A program made the position numbers and the translations under genes. Source: Phytophthora sp. 'mugwort' (taxonomy: Eukaryota; Oomycota; Peronosporomycetes; Peronosporales; Peronosporaceae). From it: a stretch of 64,000 nt of DNA. Below, in pieces: positions 1 to 11,010 of the stretch. Under the pieces are notes generated by a model, which saw only the letters and a list, made by a program, of their open reading frames with translations, had not been told where the DNA came from and made no database searches. The stretch is from NCBI GenBank assembly GCA_033558025.1, contig JAUCEF010000013.1:4333001-4397000 (forward strand), in the 5' to 3' direction. The first letter of the stretch is position 1, and each line of letters begins with the position of its first letter.

Positions 1-6
1 ATATCC

Positions 7-79
7 GGGGATGTAGCTCAAATGGTAGAGCGCTCGCTTAGCATGCGAGAGGTACAGGGATCGATACCCTGCTTCTCCA
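7..79 (+). tRNA. tRNA-Ala(AGC), unit 1
   Basis: A 73-base cloverleaf: acceptor 7-13 pairs with 72-78, D arm GCTC/GAGC, anticodon stem CTCGC/GCGAG around loop TTAGCAT (anticodon AGC), T stem CAGGG/CCCTG, discriminator A79. The G3-U70 pair that marks alanine tRNAs is present. Position 6 faces 67 as T-T, an unpaired step in an otherwise good acceptor stem. The B box (GGATCGATACC) departs from consensus at one central base. No intron. The 3' CCA is not encoded beyond the discriminator. Confidence 0.96.
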
Positions 80-80
80 G

Positions 81-152
81 GCGTGTGTAGTATAGTGGTC
101 AGTACCTCACCTTGTGGCGGTGAAATCCCTGGTTCGAATCCGGGCACGCGCA
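81..152 (+). tRNA. tRNA-His(GTG), unit 1
   Basis: A 72-base cloverleaf: acceptor GCGTGTG/CACGCGC (one G-T pair), anticodon stem TCACC/GGTGA around TTGTGGC (anticodon GTG), T stem CCTGG/CCGGG, discriminator A152. The B box GGTTCGAATCC is perfect. It starts one base after tRNA-Ala; that base, G80, sits at the -1 position that tRNA-His needs for charging. Spacer markers A-G-C-A-T. Confidence 0.97.
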
Positions 153-186
153 CTCTTATGCTCATTATGCTGCCAGTATCTCTTCG

Positions 187-190
187 TTTT
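187..190 (+). terminator. Candidate Pol III terminator (T4), unit 1
   Basis: First run of four T after the tRNA pair, 35 bases beyond the tRNA-His 3' end. The bases directly after tRNA-His (CTCTTATG) contain no T4 run, so a transcript would carry a trailer of about 35 bases. The T4 recurs in all units; in units 29, 30, 35, 37 and 40 the base after it is G instead of A. Inferred from the known Pol III signal only. Confidence 0.5.
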
Positions 191-785
191 AGCCGCTGCG
201 CTTTCTCTCAGACCTGCATGCTGCTCCCACCGGGACTCACGATCTACTGCAACCATGTCGCGCCGTTACTTGACTGATGCATTGCCGCCACCAACGATCC
301 CTATTATCGCCATGTTTTTTACTGTCGGCCGGCCACCACACCGATGCTCTATTCATTTCCTGTCATGGCAAACTAGTATCGCTACAAGAGGTCCACTGGC
401 GTCTGATGTCGCTGGGCGAAGGCCAAAGCGTGTTGAACAGCATTCGCCATGATCGCCAGATTAGTCGGTGTAGCGGTTATTGTAGCCGACTCGAATTGGC
501 TGTCTGGCGTATATCGAGGGACGTGGTAGGCTTCCTATTGGGCGCAGCAGCACGTACACGAGTCGTGTATGCGACACTAGACTGTGCACGTAGCTGGAAA
601 GCGTGAAATAGTTGAGTCGTTTCTGGAGCCGTCTGATGGCTCGGATGCGACTTTTGATGCGTGAATTGTACGGAAGGGTCGAGCGACGTATGGATGAAGA
701 GTGTGGCGTGCTTATGGGCTGTGGCGATGCGTGGTGCTCGCATAATTTGTGTTTTATTTTCTGTGTGGGTATGCACATAATATCC

Positions 786-858
786 GGGGATGTAGCTCAA
801 ATGGTAGAGCGCTCGCTTAGCATGCGAGAGGTACAGGGATCGATACCCTGCTTCTCCA
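786..858 (+). tRNA. tRNA-Ala(AGC), unit 2
   Basis: No difference seen from the unit-1 copy. Confidence 0.95.
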
Positions 859-859
859 G

Positions 860-931
860 GCGTGTGTAGTATAGTGGTCAGTACCTCACCTTGTGGCGGT
901 GAAATCCCTGGTTCGAATCCGGGCACGCGCA
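860..931 (+). tRNA. tRNA-His(GTG), unit 2
   Basis: Same as unit 1. Spacer markers G-A-T-A-C with GCTC at site f. Confidence 0.96.
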
Positions 932-1564
932 CTCTTATGCTCATTATGCTGCCAGTATCTCTTCGTTTTAGCCGCTGCGCTTTCTCTCAGACCTGCATGC
1001 TGCTCCCACCGGGACTCACGATCTACTGCAACCATGTCGCGCCGTTACTTGACTGATGCATTGCCGCCACCAACGATCCCTATTATCGCCATGTTTTTTA
1101 CTGTCGGCCGGCCACCACACCGATGCTCTATTCATTTCCTGTCATGGCAAACTGGTATCGCTACAAGAGGTCCACTGGCGTCTGATGTCGCTGGGCGAAG
1201 GCCAAAGCGTGTTAAACAGCATTCGCCATGATCGCCAGATTAGTCGGTGTAGCGGTTATTGTAGCCGACTCGAATTGGCTGTCTGGCGTATATCGAGGGA
1301 CGTGGTAGGCTTCCTATTGGGCGCAGCAGCACGTATACGAGTCGTGTATGCGACACTAGACTGTGCACGTAGCTGGAAAGCGTGAAATAGTTGAGTCGTT
1401 TCTGGAGCCGTCTGATGGCTCGGATGCGACTTTTGATGCGTGAATTGTACGGAAGGGTCGAGCGACGTACGGATGAAGAGTGTGGCGTGCTTATGGGCTG
1501 TGGCGATGCGTGGTGCTCGCATAATTTGTGTTTTATTTTCTGTGTGGGTATGCTCATAATATCC

Positions 1565-1637
1565 GGGGATGTAGCTCAAATGGTAGAGCGCTCGCTTAGC
1601 ATGCGAGAGGTACAGGGATCGATACCCTGCTTCTCCA
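1565..1637 (+). tRNA. tRNA-Ala(AGC), unit 3
   Basis: Same as the unit-1 copy. Confidence 0.95.
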
Positions 1638-1638
1638 G

Positions 1639-1710
1639 GCGTGTGTAGTATAGTGGTCAGTACCTCACCTTGTGGCGGTGAAATCCCTGGTTCGAATCCG
1701 GGCACGCGCA
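1639..1710 (+). tRNA. tRNA-His(GTG), unit 3
   Basis: Same as unit 1. Spacer markers A-G-C-A-C; the spacer ends at a 48-base deletion that reaches into the next tRNA-Ala. Confidence 0.96.
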
Positions 1711-2337
1711 CTCTTATGCTCATTATGCTGCCAGTATCTCTTCGTTTTAGCCGCTGCGCTTTCTCTCAGACCTGCATGCTGCTCCCACCGGGACTCACGA
1801 TCTACTGCAACCATGTCGCGCCGTTACTTGACTGATGCATTGCCGCCACCAACGATCCCTATTATCGCCATGTTTTTTACTGTCGGCCGGCCACCACACC
1901 GATGCTCTATTCATTTCCTGTCATGGCAAACTAGTATCGCTACAAGAGGTCCACTGGCGTCTGATGTCGCTGGGCGAAGGCCAAAGCGTGTTGAACAGCA
2001 TTCGCCATGATCGCCAGATTAGTCGGTGTAGCGGTTATTGTAGCCGACTCGAATTGGCTGTCTGGCGTATATCGAGGGACGTGGTAGGCTTCCTATTGGG
2101 CGCAGCAGCACGTACACGAGTCGTGTATGCGACACTAGACTGTGCACGTAGCTGGAAAGCGTGAAATAGTTGAGTCGTTTCTGGAGCCGTCTGATGGCTC
2201 GGATGCGACTTTTGATGCGTGAATTGTACGGAAGGGTCGAGCGACGTACGGATGAAGAGTGTGGCGTGCTTATGGGCTGTGGCGATGCGTGGTGCTCGCA
2301 TAATTTGTGTTTTATTTTCTGTGTGGGTATGCACATA

Positions 2338-2368
2338 GAGGTACAGGGATCGATACCCTGCTTCTCCA
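2338..2368 (+). pseudogene. Truncated tRNA-Ala, unit 4
   Basis: Only the last 31 bases remain (end of the anticodon stem, variable loop, T arm, 3' acceptor strand). A 48-base deletion removed the 5' acceptor strand, D arm, A box and anticodon. The B box survives. It cannot fold as a tRNA. Confidence 0.93.
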
Positions 2369-2369
2369 G

Positions 2370-2441
2370 GCGTGTGTAGTATAGTGGTCAGTACCTCACC
2401 TTGTGGCGGTGAAATCCCTGGTTCGAATCCGGGCACGCGCA
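2370..2441 (+). tRNA. tRNA-His(GTG), unit 4
   Basis: Intact although its tRNA-Ala partner is truncated. Spacer markers G-A-C-A-C. Confidence 0.96.
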
Positions 2442-3074
2442 CTCTTATGCTCATTATGCTGCCAGTATCTCTTCGTTTTAGCCGCTGCGCTTTCTCTCAG
2501 ACCTGCATGCTGCTCCCACCGGGACTCACGATCTACTGCAACCATGTCGCGCCGTTACTTGACTGATGCATTGCCGCCACCAACGATCCCTATTATCGCC
2601 ATGTTTTTTACTGTCGGCCGGCCACCACACCGATGCTCTATTCATTTCCTGTCATGGCAAACTGGTATCGCTACAAGAGGTCCACTGGCGTCTGATGTCG
2701 CTGGGCGAAGGCCAAAGCGTGTTAAACAGCATTCGCCATGATCGCCAGATTAGTCGGTGTAGCGGTTATTGTAGCCGACTCGAATTGGCTGTCTGGCGTA
2801 TATCGAGGGACGTGGTAGGCTTCCTATTGGGCGCAGCAGCACGTACACGAGTCGTGTATGCGACACTAGACTGTGCACGTAGCTGGAAAGCGTGAAATAG
2901 TTGAGTCGTTTCTGGAGCCGTCTGATGGCTCGGATGCGACTTTTGATGCGTGAATTGTACGGAAGGGTCGAGCGACGTACGGATGAAGAGTGTGGCGTGC
3001 TTATGGGCTGTGGCGATGCGTGGTGCTCGCATAATTTGTGTTTTATTTTCTGTGTGGGTATGCACATAATATCC

Positions 3075-3147
3075 GGGGATGTAGCTCAAATGGTAGAGCG
3101 CTCGCTTAGCATGCGAGAGGTACAGGGATCGATACCCTGCTTCTCCA
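3075..3147 (+). tRNA. tRNA-Ala(AGC), unit 5
   Basis: Same as the unit-1 copy. Confidence 0.95.
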
Positions 3148-3148
3148 G

Positions 3149-3220
3149 GCGTGTGTAGTATAGTGGTCAGTACCTCACCTTGTGGCGGTGAAATCCCTGG
3201 TTCGAATCCGGGCACGCGCA
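3149..3220 (+). tRNA. tRNA-His(GTG), unit 5
   Basis: Same as unit 1. Spacer markers A-G-C-A-C with the G-to-A change at site f, shared only with unit 11. Confidence 0.96.
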
Positions 3221-3853
3221 CTCTTATGCTCATTATGCTGCCAGTATCTCTTCGTTTTAGCCGCTGCGCTTTCTCTCAGACCTGCATGCTGCTCCCACCG
3301 GGACTCACGATCTACTGCAACCATGTCGCGCCGTTACTTGACTGATGCATTGCCGCCACCAACGATCCCTATTATCGCCATGTTTTTTACTGTCGGCCGG
3401 CCACCACACCGATGCTCTATTCATTTCCTGTCATGGCAAACTAGTATCGCTACAAGAGGTCCACTGGCGTCTGATGTCGCTGGGCGAAGGCCAAAGCGTG
3501 TTGAACAGCATTCGCCATGATCGCCAGATTAGTCGGTGTAGCGGTTATTGTAGCCGACTCGAATTGGCTGTCTGGCGTATATCGAGGGACGTGGTAGGCT
3601 TCCTATTGGGCGCAGCAGCACGTACACGAGTCGTGTATGCGACACTAGACTGTGCACGTAGCTGGAAAGCGTGAAATAGTTGAGTCGTTTCTGGAGCCGT
3701 CTGATGGCTCGGATGCGACTTTTGATGCGTGAATTGTACGGAAGGGTCGAGCGACGTACGGATGAAGAGTGTGGCGTGCTTATGGGCTGTGGCGATGCGT
3801 GGTGCTCGCATAATTTGTGTTTTATTTTCTGTGTGGATATGCACATAATATCC

Positions 3854-3926
3854 GGGGATGTAGCTCAAATGGTAGAGCGCTCGCTTAGCATGCGAGAGGT
3901 ACAGGGATCGATACCCTGCTTCTCCA
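3854..3926 (+). tRNA. tRNA-Ala(AGC), unit 6
   Basis: Same as the unit-1 copy. Confidence 0.95.
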
Positions 3927-3927
3927 G

Positions 3928-3999
3928 GCGTGTGTAGTATAGTGGTCAGTACCTCACCTTGTGGCGGTGAAATCCCTGGTTCGAATCCGGGCACGCGCA
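3928..3999 (+). tRNA. tRNA-His(GTG), unit 6
   Basis: Same as unit 1. Spacer markers A-G-C-A-C. Confidence 0.96.
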
Positions 4000-4632
4000 C
4001 TCTTATGCTCATTATGCTGCCAGTATCTCTTCGTTTTAGCCGCTGCGCTTTCTCTCAGACCTGCATGCTGCTCCCACCGGGACTCACGATCTACTGCAAC
4101 CATGTCGCGCCGTTACTTGACTGATGCATTGCCGCCACCAACGATCCCTATTATCGCCATGTTTTTTACTGTCGGCCGGCCACCACACCGATGCTCTATT
4201 CATTTCCTGTCATGGCAAACTAGTATCGCTACAAGAGGTCCACTGGCGTCTGATGTCGCTGGGCGAAGGCCAAAGCGTGTTGAACAGCATTCGCCATGAT
4301 CGCCAGATTAGTCGGTGTAGCGGTTATTGTAGCCGACTCGAATTGGCTGTCTGGCGTATATCGAGGGACGTGGTAGGCTTCCTATTGGGCGCAGCAGCAC
4401 GTACACGAGTCGTGTATGCGACACTAGACTGTGCACGTAGCTGGAAAGCGTGAAATAGTTGAGTCGTTTCTGGAGCCGTCTGATGGCTCGGATGCGACTT
4501 TTGATGCGTGAATTGTACGGAAGGGTCGAGCGACGTACGGATGAAGAGTGTGGCGTGCTTATGGGCTGTGGCGATGCGTGGTGCTCGCATAATTTGTGTT
4601 TTATTTTCTGTGTGGGTATGCACATAATATCC

Positions 4633-4705
4633 GGGGATGTAGCTCAAATGGTAGAGCGCTCGCTTAGCATGCGAGAGGTACAGGGATCGATACCCTGCTT
4701 CTCCA
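4633..4705 (+). tRNA. tRNA-Ala(AGC), unit 7
   Basis: Same as the unit-1 copy. Confidence 0.95.
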
Positions 4706-4706
4706 G

Positions 4707-4778
4707 GCGTGTGTAGTATAGTGGTCAGTACCTCACCTTGTGGCGGTGAAATCCCTGGTTCGAATCCGGGCACGCGCA
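4707..4778 (+). tRNA. tRNA-His(GTG), unit 7
   Basis: Same as unit 1. Spacer markers A-G-C-A-C, identical to unit 6 at all scored sites. Confidence 0.96.
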
Positions 4779-5411
4779 CTCTTATGCTCATTATGCTGCC
4801 AGTATCTCTTCGTTTTAGCCGCTGCGCTTTCTCTCAGACCTGCATGCTGCTCCCACCGGGACTCACGATCTACTGCAACCATGTCGCGCCGTTACTTGAC
4901 TGATGCATTGCCGCCACCAACGATCCCTATTATCGCCATGTTTTTTACTGTCGGCCGGCCACCACACCGATGCTCTATTCATTTCCTGTCATGGCAAACT
5001 AGTATCGCTACAAGAGGTCCACTGGCGTCTGATGTCGCTGGGCGAAGGCCAAAGCGTGTTGAACAGCATTCGCCATGATCGCCAGATTAGTCGGTGTAGC
5101 GGTTATTGTAGCCGACTCGAATTGGCTGTCTGGCGTATATCGAGGGACGTGGTAGGCTTCCTATTGGGCGCAGCAGCACGTACACGAGTCGTGTATGCGA
5201 CACTAGACTGTGCACGTAGCTGGAAAGCGTGAAATAGTTGAGTCGTTTCTGGAGCCGTCTGATGGCTCGGATGCGACTTTTGATGCGTGAATTGTACGGA
5301 AGGGTCGAGCGACGTACGGATGAAGAGTGTGGCGTGCTTATGGGCTGTGGCGATGCGTGGTGCTCGCATAATTTGTGTTTTATTTTCTGTGTGGGTATGC
5401 ACATAATATCC

Positions 5412-5484
5412 GGGGATGTAGCTCAAATGGTAGAGCGCTCGCTTAGCATGCGAGAGGTACAGGGATCGATACCCTGCTTCTCCA
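5412..5484 (+). tRNA. tRNA-Ala(AGC), unit 8
   Basis: Same as the unit-1 copy. Confidence 0.95.
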
Positions 5485-5485
5485 G

Positions 5486-5557
5486 GCGTGTGTAGTATAG
5501 TGGTCAGTACCTCACCTTGTGGCGGTGAAATCCCTGGTTCGAATCCGGGCACGCGCA
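5486..5557 (+). tRNA. tRNA-His(GTG), unit 8
   Basis: Same as unit 1. Spacer markers G-A-C-A-C with GCTC at site f. Confidence 0.96.
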
Positions 5558-6190
5558 CTCTTATGCTCATTATGCTGCCAGTATCTCTTCGTTTTAGCCG
5601 CTGCGCTTTCTCTCAGACCTGCATGCTGCTCCCACCGGGACTCACGATCTACTGCAACCATGTCGCGCCGTTACTTGACTGATGCATTGCCGCCACCAAC
5701 GATCCCTATTATCGCCATGTTTTTTACTGTCGGCCGGCCACCACACCGATGCTCTATTCATTTCCTGTCATGGCAAACTGGTATCGCTACAAGAGGTCCA
5801 CTGGCGTCTGATGTCGCTGGGCGAAGGCCAAAGCGTGTTAAACAGCATTCGCCATGATCGCCAGATTAGTCGGTGTAGCGGTTATTGTAGCCGACTCGAA
5901 TTGGCTGTCTGGCGTATATCGAGGGACGTGGTAGGCTTCCTATTGGGCGCAGCAGCACGTACACGAGTCGTGTATGCGACACTAGACTGTGCACGTAGCT
6001 GGAAAGCGTGAAATAGTTGAGTCGTTTCTGGAGCCGTCTGATGGCTCGGATGCGACTTTTGATGCGTGAATTGTACGGAAGGGTCGAGCGACGTACGGAT
6101 GAAGAGTGTGGCGTGCTTATGGGCTGTGGCGATGCGTGGTGCTCGCATAATTTGTGTTTTATTTTCTGTGTGGGTATGCTCATAATATCC

Positions 6191-6263
6191 GGGGATGTAG
6201 CTCAAATGGTAGAGCGCTCGCTTAGCATGCGAGAGGTACAGGGATCGATACCCTGCTTCTCCA
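6191..6263 (+). tRNA. tRNA-Ala(AGC), unit 9
   Basis: Same as the unit-1 copy. Confidence 0.95.
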
Positions 6264-6264
6264 G

Positions 6265-6336
6265 GCGTGTGTAGTATAGTGGTCAGTACCTCACCTTGTG
6301 GCGGTGAAATCCCTGGTTCGAATCCGGGCACGCGCA
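6265..6336 (+). tRNA. tRNA-His(GTG), unit 9
   Basis: Same as unit 1. Spacer markers A-G-C-A-T, matching unit 1 rather than its neighbours. Confidence 0.96.
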
Positions 6337-6969
6337 CTCTTATGCTCATTATGCTGCCAGTATCTCTTCGTTTTAGCCGCTGCGCTTTCTCTCAGACCTG
6401 CATGCTGCTCCCACCGGGACTCACGATCTACTGCAACCATGTCGCGCCGTTACTTGACTGATGCATTGCCGCCACCAACGATCCCTATTATCGCCATGTT
6501 TTTTACTGTCGGCCGGCCACCACACCGATGCTCTATTCATTTCCTGTCATGGCAAACTAGTATCGCTACAAGAGGTCCACTGGCGTCTGATGTCGCTGGG
6601 CGAAGGCCAAAGCGTGTTGAACAGCATTCGCCATGATCGCCAGATTAGTCGGTGTAGCGGTTATTGTAGCCGACTCGAATTGGCTGTCTGGCGTATATCG
6701 AGGGACGTGGTAGGCTTCCTATTGGGCGCAGCAGCACGTACACGAGTCGTGTATGCGACACTAGACTGTGCACGTAGCTGGAAAGCGTGAAATAGTTGAG
6801 TCGTTTCTGGAGCCGTCTGATGGCTCGGATGCGACTTTTGATGCGTGAATTGTACGGAAGGGTCGAGCGACGTATGGATGAAGAGTGTGGCGTGCTTATG
6901 GGCTGTGGCGATGCGTGGTGCTCGCATAATTTGTGTTTTATTTTCTGTGTGGGTATGCACATAATATCC

Positions 6970-7042
6970 GGGGATGTAGCTCAAATGGTAGAGCGCTCGC
7001 TTAGCATGCGAGAGGTACAGGGATCGATACCCTGCTTCTCCA
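6970..7042 (+). tRNA. tRNA-Ala(AGC), unit 10
   Basis: Same as the unit-1 copy. Confidence 0.95.
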
Positions 7043-7043
7043 G

Positions 7044-7115
7044 GCGTGTGTAGTATAGTGGTCAGTACCTCACCTTGTGGCGGTGAAATCCCTGGTTCGA
7101 ATCCGGGCACGCGCA
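7044..7115 (+). tRNA. tRNA-His(GTG), unit 10
   Basis: Same as unit 1. Spacer markers G-A-T-A-C with GCTC, matching unit 2. Confidence 0.96.
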
Positions 7116-7748
7116 CTCTTATGCTCATTATGCTGCCAGTATCTCTTCGTTTTAGCCGCTGCGCTTTCTCTCAGACCTGCATGCTGCTCCCACCGGGACT
7201 CACGATCTACTGCAACCATGTCGCGCCGTTACTTGACTGATGCATTGCCGCCACCAACGATCCCTATTATCGCCATGTTTTTTACTGTCGGCCGGCCACC
7301 ACACCGATGCTCTATTCATTTCCTGTCATGGCAAACTGGTATCGCTACAAGAGGTCCACTGGCGTCTGATGTCGCTGGGCGAAGGCCAAAGCGTGTTAAA
7401 CAGCATTCGCCATGATCGCCAGATTAGTCGGTGTAGCGGTTATTGTAGCCGACTCGAATTGGCTGTCTGGCGTATATCGAGGGACGTGGTAGGCTTCCTA
7501 TTGGGCGCAGCAGCACGTATACGAGTCGTGTATGCGACACTAGACTGTGCACGTAGCTGGAAAGCGTGAAATAGTTGAGTCGTTTCTGGAGCCGTCTGAT
7601 GGCTCGGATGCGACTTTTGATGCGTGAATTGTACGGAAGGGTCGAGCGACGTACGGATGAAGAGTGTGGCGTGCTTATGGGCTGTGGCGATGCGTGGTGC
7701 TCGCATAATTTGTGTTTTATTTTCTGTGTGGGTATGCTCATAATATCC

Positions 7749-7821
7749 GGGGATGTAGCTCAAATGGTAGAGCGCTCGCTTAGCATGCGAGAGGTACAGG
7801 GATCGATACCCTGCTTCTCCA
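7749..7821 (+). tRNA. tRNA-Ala(AGC), unit 11
   Basis: Same as the unit-1 copy. Confidence 0.95.
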
Positions 7822-7822
7822 G

Positions 7823-7894
7823 GCGTGTGTAGTATAGTGGTCAGTACCTCACCTTGTGGCGGTGAAATCCCTGGTTCGAATCCGGGCACGCGCA
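7823..7894 (+). tRNA. tRNA-His(GTG), unit 11
   Basis: Same as unit 1. Spacer markers A-G-C-A-C with the site-f change of unit 5. Last unit of the left block with A at site d. Confidence 0.96.
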
Positions 7895-8527
7895 CTCTTA
7901 TGCTCATTATGCTGCCAGTATCTCTTCGTTTTAGCCGCTGCGCTTTCTCTCAGACCTGCATGCTGCTCCCACCGGGACTCACGATCTACTGCAACCATGT
8001 CGCGCCGTTACTTGACTGATGCATTGCCGCCACCAACGATCCCTATTATCGCCATGTTTTTTACTGTCGGCCGGCCACCACACCGATGCTCTATTCATTT
8101 CCTGTCATGGCAAACTAGTATCGCTACAAGAGGTCCACTGGCGTCTGATGTCGCTGGGCGAAGGCCAAAGCGTGTTGAACAGCATTCGCCATGATCGCCA
8201 GATTAGTCGGTGTAGCGGTTATTGTAGCCGACTCGAATTGGCTGTCTGGCGTATATCGAGGGACGTGGTAGGCTTCCTATTGGGCGCAGCAGCACGTACA
8301 CGAGTCGTGTATGCGACACTAGACTGTGCACGTAGCTGGAAAGCGTGAAATAGTTGAGTCGTTTCTGGAGCCGTCTGATGGCTCGGATGCGACTTTTGAT
8401 GCGTGAATTGTACGGAAGGGTCGAGCGACGTACGGATGAAGAGTGTGGCGTGCTTATGGGCTGTGGCGATGCGTGGTGCTCGCATAATTTGTGTTTTATT
8501 TTCTGTGTGGATATGCACATAATATCC

Positions 8528-8600
8528 GGGGATGTAGCTCAAATGGTAGAGCGCTCGCTTAGCATGCGAGAGGTACAGGGATCGATACCCTGCTTCTCCA
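8528..8600 (+). tRNA. tRNA-Ala(AGC), unit 12
   Basis: Same as the unit-1 copy. Confidence 0.95.
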
Positions 8601-8601
8601 G

Positions 8602-8673
8602 GCGTGTGTAGTATAGTGGTCAGTACCTCACCTTGTGGCGGTGAAATCCCTGGTTCGAATCCGGGCACGCGCA
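8602..8673 (+). tRNA. tRNA-His(GTG), unit 12
   Basis: Same as unit 1. Spacer markers G-A-C-C-C: first unit of the central block with C at site d. Confidence 0.96.
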
Positions 8674-9306
8674 CTCTTATGCTCATTATGCTGCCAGTAT
8701 CTCTTCGTTTTAGCCGCTGCGCTTTCTCTCAGACCTGCATGCTGCTCCCACCGGGACTCACGATCTACTGCAACCATGTCGCGCCGTTACTTGACTGATG
8801 CATTGCCGCCACCAACGATCCCTATTATCGCCATGTTTTTTACTGTCGGCCGGCCACCACACCGATGCTCTATTCATTTCCTGTCATGGCAAACTGGTAT
8901 CGCTACAAGAGGTCCACTGGCGTCTGATGTCGCTGGGCGAAGGCCAAAGCGTGTTAAACAGCATTCGCCATGATCGCCAGATTAGTCGGTGTAGCGGTTA
9001 TTGTAGCCGACTCGAATTGGCTGTCTGGCGTATATCGAGGGACGTGGTAGGCTTCCTATTGGGCGCAGCAGCACGTACACGAGTCGTGTATGCGACACTA
9101 GACTGTGCACGTAGCTGGAAAGCGTGAAATAGTTGAGTCGTTTCTGGAGCCGTCTGATGGCTCGGATGCGACTTTTGATGCGTGAATTGTACGGAAGGGT
9201 CGCGCGACGTACGGATGAAGAGTGTGGCGTGCTTATGGGCTGTGGCGATGCGTGGTGCTCGCATAATTTGTGTTTTATTTTCTGTGTGGGTATGCACATA
9301 ATATCC

Positions 9307-9379
9307 GGGGATGTAGCTCAAATGGTAGAGCGCTCGCTTAGCATGCGAGAGGTACAGGGATCGATACCCTGCTTCTCCA
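9307..9379 (+). tRNA. tRNA-Ala(AGC), unit 13
   Basis: Same as the unit-1 copy. Confidence 0.95.
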
Positions 9380-9380
9380 G

Positions 9381-9452
9381 GCGTGTGTAGTATAGTGGTC
9401 AGTACCTCACCTTGTGGCGGTGAAATCCCTGGTTCGAATCCGGGCACGCGCA
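9381..9452 (+). tRNA. tRNA-His(GTG), unit 13
   Basis: Same as unit 1. Spacer G-A-C-C-C with a private T-to-C (CCATGCCGCG), shared only with unit 14. Confidence 0.96.
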
Positions 9453-10085
9453 CTCTTATGCTCATTATGCTGCCAGTATCTCTTCGTTTTAGCCGCTGCG
9501 CTTTCTCTCAGACCTGCATGCTGCTCCCACCGGGACTCACGATCTACTGCAACCATGCCGCGCCGTTACTTGACTGATGCATTGCCGCCACCAACGATCC
9601 CTATTATCGCCATGTTTTTTACTGTCGGCCGGCCACCACACCGATGCTCTATTCATTTCCTGTCATGGCAAACTGGTATCGCTACAAGAGGTCCACTGGC
9701 GTCTGATGTCGCTGGGCGAAGGCCAAAGCGTGTTAAACAGCATTCGCCATGATCGCCAGATTAGTCGGTGTAGCGGTTATTGTAGCCGACTCGAATTGGC
9801 TGTCTGGCGTATATCGAGGGACGTGGTAGGCTTCCTATTGGGCGCAGCAGCACGTACACGAGTCGTGTATGCGACACTAGACTGTGCACGTAGCTGGAAA
9901 GCGTGAAATAGTTGAGTCGTTTCTGGAGCCGTCTGATGGCTCGGATGCGACTTTTGATGCGTGAATTGTACGGAAGGGTCGCGCGACGTACGGATGAAGA
10001 GTGTGGCGTGCTTATGGGCTGTGGCGATGCGTGGTGCTCGCATAATTTGTGTTTTATTTTCTGTGTGGGTATGCACATAATATCC

Positions 10086-10158
10086 GGGGATGTAGCTCAA
10101 ATGGTAGAGCGCTCGCTTAGCATGCGAGAGGTACAGGGATCGATACCCTGCTTCTCCA
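10086..10158 (+). tRNA. tRNA-Ala(AGC), unit 14
   Basis: Same as the unit-1 copy. Confidence 0.95.
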
Positions 10159-10159
10159 G

Positions 10160-10231
10160 GCGTGTGTAGTATAGTGGTCAGTACCTCACCTTGTGGCGGT
10201 GAAATCCCTGGTTCGAATCCGGGCACGCGCA
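10160..10231 (+). tRNA. tRNA-His(GTG), unit 14
   Basis: Same as unit 1. Spacer carries the CCATGCCGCG change of unit 13. Confidence 0.96.
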
Positions 10232-10864
10232 CTCTTATGCTCATTATGCTGCCAGTATCTCTTCGTTTTAGCCGCTGCGCTTTCTCTCAGACCTGCATGC
10301 TGCTCCCACCGGGACTCACGATCTACTGCAACCATGCCGCGCCGTTACTTGACTGATGCATTGCCGCCACCAACGATCCCTATTATCGCCATGTTTTTTA
10401 CTGTCGGCCGGCCACCACACCGATGCTCTATTCATTTCCTGTCATGGCAAACTGGTATCGCTACAAGAGGTCCACTGGCGTCTGATGTCGCTGGGCGAAG
10501 GCCAAAGCGTGTTAAACAGCATTCGCCATGATCGCCAGATTAGTCGGTGTAGCGGTTATTGTAGCCGACTCGAATTGGCTGTCTGGCGTATATCGAGGGA
10601 CGTGGTAGGCTTCCTATTGGGCGCAGCAGCACGTACACGAGTCGTGTATGCGACACTAGACTGTGCACGTAGCTGGAAAGCGTGAAATAGTTGAGTCGTT
10701 TCTGGAGCCGTCTGATGGCTCGGATGCGACTTTTGATGCGTGAATTGTACGGAAGGGTCGCGCGACGTACGGATGAAGAGTGTGGCGTGCTTATGGGCTG
10801 TGGCGATGCGTGGTGCTCGCATAATTTGTGTTTTATTTTCTGTGTGGGTATGCACATAATATCC

Positions 10865-10937
10865 GGGGATGTAGCTCAAATGGTAGAGCGCTCGCTTAGC
10901 ATGCGAGAGGTACAGGGATCGATACCCTGCTTCTCCA
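10865..10937 (+). tRNA. tRNA-Ala(AGC), unit 15
   Basis: Same as the unit-1 copy. Confidence 0.95.
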
Positions 10938-10938
10938 G

Positions 10939-11010
10939 GCGTGTGTAGTATAGTGGTCAGTACCTCACCTTGTGGCGGTGAAATCCCTGGTTCGAATCCG
11001 GGCACGCGCA
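10939..11010 (+). tRNA. tRNA-His(GTG), unit 15
   Basis: Same as unit 1. Spacer G-A-C-C-C; the 48-base deletion follows. Confidence 0.96.
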
